Of a stretch of DNA of 14,156 nt, positions 1 through 8,011 are shown in pieces (positions within the stretch are counted from its first letter, which is position 1; every line of letters begins with the position of its first letter). A program made the position numbers and the translations under genes. The stretch spans positions 19,222 through 33,377 of the forward strand of contig QKYT01000707.1 of NCBI GenBank assembly GCA_003550305.1, in the 5' to 3' direction. The notes beneath the pieces are model-generated. The model saw only the letters and a program-made list of their open reading frames with translations. It searched no databases and had not been told where the DNA came from. The stretch comes from Glomus cerebriforme (Eukaryota > Glomeromycota > Glomeromycetes > Glomerales > Glomeraceae).

Positions 1-256
1 TAATACATTTATATATCAAATATATTAATTTAGTTTAATATTAATTTTGCTAAATTTTTTTTAATAGTTTTAGATCCATGCATTAAGTTTAAATACATGA
101 ATGATAATAAGTGAGAGGATTATTGGATTGATAGAACAAAGAAAGATGTATGAGCATGCAAATTTTTTAATTCATTTTATTTAAATTATATTGTAACTTT
201 CTTTATCTCATACAGTCATACTATATTAACAAATTTAATAGGTATTCAAAATTTAT

Positions 257-762
257 AATACATTATATGCATCACAAGAAATTCAAAATAATTATATAGA
301 ATGTAATTCATCTGATGAAGACCTAATTTCTCATTTTTCAAAATGACAATGTATAGAACCTGTAAGCGAATTAGATCATTATCTAAAAGCTGATTGTATA
401 TATATAGCCTCTTACTGATGTTTTAAAGTAGTGAAAAGTAAGTTTTATTATTTGAAGAATATTTATTTTATTAACAATTTTTTTATAAATAGTGACATGA
501 AAGAATACCCATACTTGTCAAATATAGCTAGAGATTAACTTGGAGTTTCAGGTTTTTATCTTTTTATTTTTTAAATTACTTTTAATGATATTTATTAATG
601 TAAAAAAAATATTCTTATTAAATGGCAACAAGTACGCCTACTGAAAGAATTTTTTCAAGTGTGGCTGATGTTATTACTCCTGATAGAGCAAGTCTTGTTC
701 CTAAGACAGTACATTCTATTATGTGTTTAAAACATTGATACCACTCAGGTTTTTTAGATTAA
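257..762 (+). pseudogene. Decayed hAT-family transposase, C-terminal dimerisation region
   Basis: Three blocks match the end of hAT transposases in order. Positions 257-437 encode a stretch with SELDHYL and, after a stop, CFKVVK, the usual D-x-Y-L then W-W-K-V region. Positions 493-548 read DMKEYPYLSNIARD then LGVS, the P-x-L-S-x-x-A-R-D-Y-L block. Positions 625-762 read ATSTPTERIFSS, then a DR-x-x-L-x-P-K-T-V segment and MCLKH, the hallmark dimerisation domain (S-x-P-x-E-R-x-F-S). In-frame stops lie at 344 (TGA), 416 (TGA), after ARD (TAA) and at 736 (TGA). A gtaagt...ag stretch (438-492) looks like an old intron but its phase no longer matches. A second intron-like gap (549-624) has lost its acceptor AG. 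The catalytic part and terminal repeats are not visible, so this is a fossil fragment. The family call is firm; the exact limits are not. Confidence 0.8.
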
Positions 763-1525
763 TTATTCTTCATTAATATACAAGTTAAAAAAAAAAAAAT
801 TTAAATTCTTGCATGTAATTTTTTTTAGCATAAGCTTTTTTTTTGAAATAATATTGCATTATAAGAAGTTTTTAATTTGAATAAAGAAGAATTAAAATTA
901 AAAAAGAAGCTATTTATTTTTGTATGACAAACTACTCATTAATAATTATGTAATATAATTTAATATAATACATTGACTAAATAANACCCNCTGTNTTCCT
1001 GTATTNNTGTNTTAAAATAGTNTTNAAATAGTNTTGACAATTCATATTGTTATTTATAATTTGTAATGATATTTGTGTTAAATTTGTGTTGAACTTGTAT
1101 TGAAATTACTTATCCATTTTTGTCAATATTTTTAAAATGATTTATATTTATTACCAAAGTGATTTTTTATTATTGTAACCGTAATTGTCTGATTTACTGT
1201 AATTATTAAATTTTGCTAATTTTATAAATAATACAATACCTAATTTGTATAATTACTTGACTTTATATTTTTAAGNAATACAAAAATAANANAAAGANTT
1301 CTTATTGTACAGTATTAAGTATTTNAATCATNTATTTACTGTATTGATCTAAGTTTTCCTAAAATATCAAATCAGTATTTTGATTAATTAAAATTTTTTT
1401 ATAAAGGAAAGTATTTTATCATTATTTAACTTTCGCATTTCGAACTTTTAATATTTAAAAATTTTCCTAATATTTTTTTTCAATAATTTCCTACATATTT
1501 TTTTTTCAATAATCATAAAATAAAA
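763..1525. other. A+T-rich stretch without a recognisable gene; scattered N calls
   Basis: No reading frame, splice pattern or clear repeat was found on either strand. Single N calls occur at 985, 990, 995, 1006, 1007, 1011, 1022, 1025, 1033, 1276, 1290, 1292, 1298, 1325 and 1332, embedded in readable sequence. Around 1014-1035 a short unit containing AAATAGT-N-TT is repeated. This may be the 3' flank of the hAT fossil, but no terminal inverted repeat could be matched. Confidence 0.5.
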
Positions 1526-1915
1526 ATGACAATAAGAATCATCTGGAAAGATCCTGAAATGGATCTTTTGGTCTCAAAAAGGAGGAGAAGAAATGACAAA
1601 TATTATACAAGATTTAAAGGCAATAAAGTGGAGTTCTGGGAAAGCGTTGTCTGAAGAATAAATAGGAGATATACTAGAACTTATACCGCTTGCCAATGCG
1701 AGCAGAAATGGAAAAATTTAGTTAGAGATTACAGGGTAAATAAATAATAAATAATAATTTGGAGATAAATATAACTTAATAACAATATAATAAATATCTT
1801 TTAGAATTTTTGTAACTGGCACAATGATGCGAGAAGAGGAGGGAGGTGGTCGTATACCAGGAAAAAATATTATCATACCTTCAGAACTCAGTATTCAGCA
1901 AATGACTTGAAATGA
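1526..1915 (+). pseudogene. Myb/SANT-like DNA-binding protein, two exons, one nonsense codon
   Basis: The reading starts at ATG 1526 and runs to 1735. A 69-bp intron (gtaaat at 1736 to ttag at 1804) follows, and exon 2 (1805-1915) ends in TGA. The join keeps phase 0. The sequence has the spacing of a Myb/SANT or trihelix-like domain: a first Trp (residue 7, in IRIIWKDPEMDLLV), a basic patch SKRRRRNDKYY, FWESVV, then RINRRY, CQCEQKWKNLVRDYR and, in exon 2, NWHNDARRGGRWSYTRKKYY. Such domains are common in DNA transposons and their accessory proteins, and are abundant in Rhizophagus-type genomes (family knowledge). A TGA at 1652 breaks the domain between FWESVV and RINRRY; no further stop lies between it and the terminator. 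The last codons run into the CAAATGAC repeat cluster, which suggests the ORF and the repeats belong to one element. Function beyond DNA binding is unknown. Confidence 0.6.
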
Positions 1916-1980
1916 CAAATGAATCAAATGACAAGTCATTTGTCATTTGTCATATAAAAGTCAAATAACCAGTTATTTAA
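1912..1980. repeat. CAAATGAC/GTCATTTG palindrome cluster (left)
   Basis: ATGACAAATGA (1912-1922) and CAAATGAC (1925-1932) face GTCATTTG (1935-1942) and GTCATTTGTCAT (1942-1953), giving a long imperfect hairpin. A second palindrome, AAATAAC/GTTATTT, follows near 1965-1980. The same octamer makes up the cluster at 2990-3132. The two clusters may be subterminal repeats of one element of about 1.2 kb, or copies of a hairpin-forming repeat family. Confidence 0.6.
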
Positions 1981-2979
1981 GTCATTTAATCAATATTAAA
2001 TTTTTTTAAANTTTTTATTAATAATCTTATTTAACATAAAGTAAAGAAATAAAATATAAAAAAAAAATCTTGTTTATATATGTAATAAAAAATTTTTTAA
2101 TAGTGGTAAAATATTTTCACATCATGTAATTCATGATTATATAATTTTGTAGTAAAAAAATTCTAACCATTTTTTATTTGCTTTTCCAAATTATTTACCA
2201 CTTAGCAATTCCTCAACTAAAGATAATATTGCAATTATTTTTNCAAATCTGNAATATTGNGAAATTTTGCATCGAATTGCGCATAGTAGTCCGCAATTCC
2301 ATAATTTCAATCATGTGATTTGTATAAAATACAAAATCACAAATTACTTGAGATCTAGTGATTAGATTTCAATGAAATTTATATTATTCGAATCCTCTCA
2401 TTAAGACAAATCAAATGGTATAAATGTCATCATTTTAACATCAATATTGATAGAAATACAACTACACAAACATCTAACAAATTTTGTAAATGAAACATTA
2501 TCCAATAATTTGATTTCAATAATCTTTATACCATTCAATTTGTCTCAATGAGCAGATTCAAATAGTGGTAATTTTATCATTCTAGCATCAATATTGGCAG
2601 AGTTATGCTTTAATAAATTTATAATATATAATTTCAGCCAGAATTATGTTAATTTCAGCTAAAATTGCAGAATCGGACCTTAATTTCTGCAATTGTCCAC
2701 AATATCATGGACCCATCTTTACATACAGTATGTATATAAAAAAATTATTTTTTCATAACCATTTCCATTGGATTATTTCCTTAACAATCTAACAAAAAAG
2801 AAATTTATTAACTATATTGCAAGACTTCATATTTTAATGATTTTAATTAATCTAATTTTACTTATTAATTTATTTAAAATTTTTATTACATCCAAATTTT
2901 AATCTTGAACTGATTACTTAATACTTATAAATCACGTGATTCTGATAAATTATCCAATAATCTTTCTATATTATAATAA
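1981..2979. other. Non-coding A+T-rich segment with several small inverted and direct repeats
   Basis: No gene was recognised. A perfect 8-bp inverted repeat GAATTGCG/CGCAATTC lies at 2274-2281 and 2292-2299. A perfect 10-bp one, AATTGCAGAA/TTCTGCAATT, lies at 2663-2672 and 2685-2694. ATCACGTGAT occurs at 2931-2940. Single N calls lie at 2011, 2243, 2252 and 2260. The segment lies between the two CAAATGAC clusters and could be the body of a non-autonomous element. Confidence 0.45.
2397..2602. repeat. Overlapping inverted and direct repeat pair
   Basis: The 28-nt arm at 2397-2424 matches the reverse complement of 2525-2552 at 25 of 28 positions. The arms share GACAAAT, ATGGTATAAA and a CTCATT end. 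The 27-nt segment at 2429-2455 is repeated directly at 2576-2602 with 22 of 27 matches; the common core is CATCAATATTG. All eight differences are transitions. The arrangement (arm, direct unit, arm, direct unit) suggests a rearranged or nested repeat, not a simple duplication. Confidence 0.6.
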
Positions 2980-2984
2980 CAAAT

Positions 2985-3132
2985 GACCAAATGACAAATG
3001 ATTGATGTCATTTGTCATAATCCTAAATTATTTGGCATTTGTCATTTCACAAATGATTTAAATGATAAATGCCAAAGGATTCATAATCCTTTGACCAAAT
3101 GACTCCTAATCCAAAAAAATGGTCAAATGACC
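2985..3132. repeat. CAAATGAC/GTCATTTG palindrome cluster (right)
   Basis: Four hairpins lie side by side. ATGACAAATGA (2991-3001) pairs with TCATTTGTCAT (3008-3018). TTTGGCATTTGTCATTT (3031-3047) pairs with 3060-3076 at 16 of 17 positions. CAAAGGATT (3073-3081) pairs with AATCCTTTG (3085-3093). GGTCAAATGACC at 3121-3132 is itself palindromic. The units share the octamer of the left cluster at 1912-1953. Confidence 0.65.
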
Positions 3133-4148
3133 AGATCATTTCCAAACATTGGGTTATACAAATGAACTTAAAAAATGAATTTCTGCTGAAATATAGTTAA
3201 AACTGATTTTCATTTGCTCTTGCATATTTATCATTTCATTTTCAAGCCTTGATATATGTTTTTATATACATAGAAATAATAATATTTAATAGTAAAATTA
3301 TACATTAATTTAATAAAATTAAAATAATATTATACTTTCATATGAATCCACATTTGTACTTCTATTATGAATACGAATTTTGTTATTTTTCATTAAATCT
3401 TCTTGTGAATATAAATATCTGTAATTTGCTAAAGAATGGGTAGATTGTCTGCTATGTGTAAAGATTCTCTAAGTATTTAGAAAATCCAAACAATAAAGAA
3501 TAAAGTGATGCACATGTGATTAAAGAATTTTGTTTTAAAGGCATTATGAAAAAAATTGTTATGAAATTAAACTACAAGTGAAATGTAAAATTTATTTTGG
3601 AAAAAAAAGTAAACGAGATAAAATTTCATTATAATTTTCATTATTTATGTATTACCCAAATAATTGTTTTTCAATACTTTCTTGTGATTAATTTAATTAA
3701 TTATATGATTATGTGAATTTAGTTTAATTTTTGAAATAAAGTGTGATATATACTAGCTATATATATATTTTTTATCCTCTATAGAGTTTGATTTGATAAT
3801 TCTACAATTTTATTATAGTGATCAAAAGTTAGCGAAAAGTTTGTTTTATAGTATAATTTAATTAATTTTTAAAAATGGATAATAAATATACTATTGTTTA
3901 AAATAAATTTAATATTTTAGAATCACATATACTCATTATACAAAAATATGTAAATTAACTAAAAATATTAGAAATTGATTTATTTTTTACATTAAATACA
4001 GTAATAGTAGAAATATCATATGATTTGATCAACATGTCTTATTATTTTCTTTTTAATAATAACTTATTTTAATTTTTATGTAATTATTAAATTAATATAT
4101 GAATAAAATACTAGTGAAAAAAATTTTTTTATCTATCTTTTTTTCATT
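3133..4148. other. A+T-rich stretch, nothing recognised
   Basis: Stops are dense in the frames I followed, and no family resemblance, tandem array or long inverted repeat was found. The part next to 4149 may be the 5' flank of the Tc1/mariner fossil, but a matching terminal repeat on the far side was not found. Confidence 0.4.
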
Positions 4149-4842
4149 ATGCCAAAAAAACTAACTTTAAGTGAAAAATGATCACTTGTAAGCAATTTGT
4201 GAACTAATAAAATTCGTAATGTTTCTAAATTACATGAAATAATACAAATTCTAAAATCTATTCTATATACTTATATTCCAAAACTTAAAAAATCTGGTAC
4301 TATTAAACTAAAACTATGTTCAGGAAGATCTAAACTTTTATTTCCAAAAAAATACATTTACCTTAAAAAATTGGTTAGCATAAAAAAATATGCAACTAGT
4401 AAGGAAATTGCTTTTATGTATAACCAAATATATTCAAATCTTAATATTACTTCAAGAACTGTTCAGAAGAATTTTTTTAAGTTAAGTTATTATGTTTGCA
4501 TACCAACTTCAATACTAATGTTAACTACTACTGCTAAAGAATATAGGATTGAATGGACAAAATCTCATCTGAATGAAAATTGGAAAAAAAGTCATTTTTT
4601 CTGACAAAACAATATTTCAATTATTTCATAATACAATACTAGTGAGATACAAAATTAGAGAAGAAAAGCCACAGTATGCAATTGTAAAATATCCATTTAA
4701 AGTTTATATATGGGATGCTTTTTATGTACAAGGACTTGTAGAGTTTCATTGCTTTACTGAAAATATGGATGGAAAACTTTACTGGAATATTTTAACTAAA
4801 AATCTTTTTACTAGTGCTACAAGGATTCTTGAAAAAAGATAA
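4149..4842 (+). pseudogene. Decayed Tc1/mariner-type transposase
   Basis: One frame starts MPKKLTLSEK at 4149, typical of Tc1-like transposases, and carries TGA stops at 4179 and 4200. It continues through LKKSGTIKLK...SGRSKLL (the G-x-x-x-x-x-x-x-SGRP linker region) and a second helix-turn-helix, ATSKEIAFMYN to ITSRTVQKNFF. It reads EYRIEWTKSHLNENWKK up to a run of seven A (4584-4590). There the frame shifts and the next frame continues VIFSDKTIFQLF (first catalytic Asp at 4603-4605), then KVYIWDAFYVQGLVEF and ENMDGKLYWNILTKNLF, the usual V-x-V-W-G and T-M-x-x-x-x-Y-x-x-I-L blocks. After LEKR a TAA (4840-4842) ends the match. The second catalytic Asp block (Q-D-N-x-P-x-H) and the P-D-x-N-P-I-E block are missing. 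Family assignment is good; the copy is inactive. Confidence 0.8.
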
Positions 4843-4845
4843 TAC

Positions 4846-4869
4846 CATATGATATGATTATATCATATG
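4846..4869. repeat. Perfect 9-bp hairpin at the break of the Tc1 fossil
   Basis: CATATGATA (4846-4854) and TATCATATG (4861-4869) form a perfect stem with a 6-nt loop. It lies exactly where the transposase similarity stops, so it may mark a later insertion or deletion end. Confidence 0.5.
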
Positions 4870-6309
4870 ATGATATTCCACTATTTAATAAAAGATCTTT
4901 TTGGAATAAAACTTATAATATAGATCTTATTTTTGAAATATATAATAGTTTTTAATCTCCAATTGTTACAAATATACTTAAAGAACTAGTTATATTGAAT
5001 TAATAAAAAAATGTTAGTATTTTAATCCAAATGAATAATTAATAATTGTTAAATTATGATATTTGAACTATTAAATAAACTCTTTTTAGTAAAATAAACC
5101 AATTAGTTAGAAAAAAAATACTATTTACAATTGTTATTTTTTTTTTTACATATACAGTAAATCATATAATTTGCAAATAAATTTTAAGTTTTAATTGAGA
5201 TAAAAAGAGTAAATAATAAGTAAAAGAAATATTAGCAAAATATTATTAATATTCTTTTTATTTATTATTTTTTTATAAAAAACTTGATAGTTCTTTTATT
5301 TAAGTTGGTATAAGAGTATTAGTTTATTAGATTTTTATGGATACTATAATTAGGATAAGTTAAATAATACATATATAATTCCTTATATTTACTTTACAGA
5401 TTAGTATAAATTATAATCAAGAATTTTGTAATTTGTTCTTAATTTAAAAAGACCTATTATATAAGAATATTTTATTTTATAAAATGTAATTACTGGATTA
5501 TATTATTAAGAAAACTAACTACATACTGTACATAATAATACAAATATAATATACTTTTATATCTTATTAATAGTGAATTGCAATTATTTAGTAGCTGAAT
5601 CAATTATATTAAATAACATTGGTGATGATAACTATAGTAATAAGAAGCTATTTGTCACGTGTCCAAAATGTTTAAAATGTGAAATCCAAACATCTAAATT
5701 GATTTTTATTAATATCATATTACCCCATTATATATGGTTAAAATTTTGTTTACATTTAAAATAAAAAAAATTAAAATTATTTATTCAATCTCAATATAAA
5801 CCTAAAAACTGAATAAAGAAATGTTTATAATTTTTTGTTTTTATTATTAATAATCATGTCATTTTTTTATATTAATTCTAGCAAAATGGTGGTAAGTATA
5901 ATGTTTCATTTAACAATTTTTAATTAAATTCATATTTGTAGATTATACTCCAAAGAAATTGTACTGTATATTTTAAATTCATTAATTAATCAGAATTCTT
6001 CAATTATGAATAATAAATTTGTTTATTAAAAGTTTTATACTCAGCTAAATTCAGAAACATCAAAAATTATACCAATTATGCTTTTGGTATAAGAATTTCA
6101 TCACTTGTCAAAAAACTTCTAGCAAAAGTGCAAAGGCTTCATTAATTTCGATCAGGTGTACTGGTGTAGTACAAATATATTTTAATCACATGATATAAAC
6201 TATGATAACTAAAATTTCGTTTTTCTGTTTAATAGTTTGTTTGCATTTTGGCTTTTGAAAATAAACTAATATTAACTTTTAACTGTTAACGTATTACATA
6301 ATTTAAACA
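4870..6309. other. Intergenic A+T-rich region upstream of SKA3
   Basis: No supported gene. An open frame at 5573-5764 contains two CxxC-like cysteines (CPKCLKC) but has no family match and is within what chance allows. At 5873-5894 a splice-acceptor-like tract, the short segment CAAAATGGTG and a strong donor GTAAGT occur together; a possible continuation after tttgtag (ends 5941) stops after about a dozen codons. A perfect hairpin, TTATACCAA/TTGGTATAA, lies at 6067-6075 and 6084-6092, about 220 bp before the SKA3 start. CACGTG occurs at 5656-5661. The SKA3 promoter should lie in the last few hundred bases; no clear TATA box can be separated from the A+T background. Confidence 0.4.
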
Positions 6310-7879
6310 ATGGAGGAATTTTTTACAAAATTGATACAATTTGGTATTCAACTCGAAGAATCATGTCGCGAATTAAGGTTCGTAACTCATACCGTTCTAT
6401 CCGTTCACTTTTTATATTCATTAATAGAATAATTTTTTTTTTAATATATTCATATAACTTATTTAAAGAACTACAATTGAAAGTCCCGCATTACCAATAT
6501 CCTCAGGATATCAAGAAAATTATTTTCGTGACATGCTCACACAAAGTAAATCAATGTTAAATGAAGTAAATTCATTAGAAAACACTCCAAATATTAACCA
6601 TCATATGAGTGACTTGGTTCTTGCTACTACCGATGTTTATGAAAAGGTATTTTAAGTCTCATTTTAAATTCATAACAATTTCTTATAAAGCTTTGAAATT
6701 TTTTTATTCGATATCATTTTAATGATAGATGCAACATGATATTAGTTTATTGGAGGAACAGTTACGCGAATTTGGGTTGGAAGGTAAGTTACGCGTATTT
6801 TCGCGTTTTTTCAATTAATTTTATTTTTAATTTTGCCAGGTAACAATTAATTTACTCATTTATTATAGGAACTTTTGTTCCAAAATCAACAATTGCCGAG
6901 GAAAAAATGATAGAATCTACAGAGGGAATTGTTCAAGAATCAAAATCTATATCATCTGACGAACCTTCAAAGTTTCATCCTGAATCTGAAAAACTTACAC
7001 CACCTGTTATCAAAACATTTAAAAGACTTTCCACTCAAACACAAGAAAGTCCAACACTTGAAAGTTTTGGTTTATCAGATCACGCATTAGCACTACTTAA
7101 AGCTGGTTAATATTGATTTAAAAATTCAGTTATTAAATATTTCTCTTTATTTATAAATTAATCCATTTTTTTTAGGTACACCCGAATTAATTAAAGATTA
7201 TGGAATTAAGTTAAATTCTAAAAATTCCGAAACAAAATTTCATAATGAAGTCGCGTCAAATGACGTAACATCAACATCTATATTTGAACAACAGCAAATA
7301 TCTCCTAGATCAAGCTTTCCATCTTTATCTTCTGATGAAATTCCAAAATGTACAGAAATCAGACCAATTACAAAAGAAGAGATGGAAACACTTGGTTATG
7401 ACATTCGTAGACAAATTTCTATGGAGGTAATTAATTCTGCGATAATTTTGATTAATAACATTACAATTGAATAATTTGTGTATTTATCACAGTTCTTAAA
7501 TCAAGTCATATATGATATTAATGAGATGGTCGGAGGTAAGCTAAAAATTTCTTTAATATTCTTATATTAATAAAATACTAATAAGGGATATTCTTGATTA
7601 TTTAAGATAAACACGACATGCCAGATTTTCCGCGACAGGCTTGGAATGAATTCACATATGATGAGCTCTTGAATGAAATTGGAGTTGGTTTGTATAATTC
7701 TTGGAATTGTTTATGCACTATAATCAAATGTTTTAACATTGTTATTTTTTTTTCTATTTTGGATAAAAGGTGGAACAGCCACGATTGATATTGTTTTATT
7801 AGCTTTGATAACTCTAGATAGAATTGTATCAAGATGTAGCGATCCTGATCCAATGAAAAAAAGATATCGAATTCTTTAA
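6310..7879 (+). CDS. SKA3: SKA3-like spindle and kinetochore-associated protein, eight exons
   Basis: The SKA complex couples kinetochores to spindle microtubules. Exons are 6310-6377, 6469-6646, 6729-6783, 6869-7105, 7176-7426, 7493-7535, 7607-7687 and 7770-7879. Introns are 66-91 bp, all GT-AG and all in frame, giving 340 residues (human SKA3 is 412). The start has A at -3. Residues 1-101 are helical (MEEFFTKLIQFGIQLEESCR, then YFRDML, VYEKMQHDISLLEEQLREFG) and resemble the SKA3 N-terminal coiled coil that packs with SKA1 and SKA2. The middle is polar with S/T-P sites (T144, S161, T181, S222) and two S/T-P-x-L...(F/Y)-G-(L/I) motifs (161-169, 181-190) like those of SKA3. Residues 241-340 (PITKEEMETLGYDIRRQIS, VIYDIN, LLALITLDRIV, KKRYRIL) resemble the winged-helix tail of SKA1. 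Assignment is by recalled family pattern; the alternative is another coiled-coil/winged-helix SKA subunit. Confidence 0.78.
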
Positions 7880-7901
7880 TTCATTTCGGTAAAATATAAT
7901 G

Positions 7902-7907
7902 AATAAA
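7902..7907 (+). promoter_or_regulatory. Probable polyadenylation signal of SKA3
   Basis: AATAAA lies 23 nt after the SKA3 stop codon, within the 132-bp gap before the convergent QRI7 gene. In A+T-rich DNA this hexamer is common, so position is the main support. Confidence 0.45.
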
Positions 7908-7976
7908 TCTGCTTTAATTTCTAAACAATTATTATTATTATTATCATTATTTACTGTATCTATTAAAATAATCGAT

Positions 7977-7982
7977 TTTATT
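7977..7982 (-). promoter_or_regulatory. Probable polyadenylation signal of QRI7
   Basis: On the - strand AATAAA lies about 30 nt after the QRI7 stop. Transcripts of the two genes would end within the same 132-bp gap and may overlap. Confidence 0.4.
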
Positions 7983-8011
7983 TTAAATATCGATTTTGAA
8001 TCTTATTAAAA

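Noticed and set aside
257..1915. Alternative genetic code with TGA as Trp
   Set aside because: QRI7 and SKA3 use TGG for Trp and end in TAA, the hAT fossil also has a TAA stop, and fossils accumulate nonsense codons.
2383..2396. ATTCGAATCC as a tRNA T-arm
   Set aside because: No matching acceptor, D-arm or anticodon stem could be found around it.
5573..5764. 63-residue frame with CPKCLKC, possible zinc-binding peptide
   Set aside because: It relies on a GTG or other non-ATG start, has no recognisable domain, and runs of this length are expected by chance in the window.
7602..7853. - strand frame opposite the last two SKA3 exons
   Set aside because: It runs across an intron and opposes exons with family similarity, so it is a shadow.
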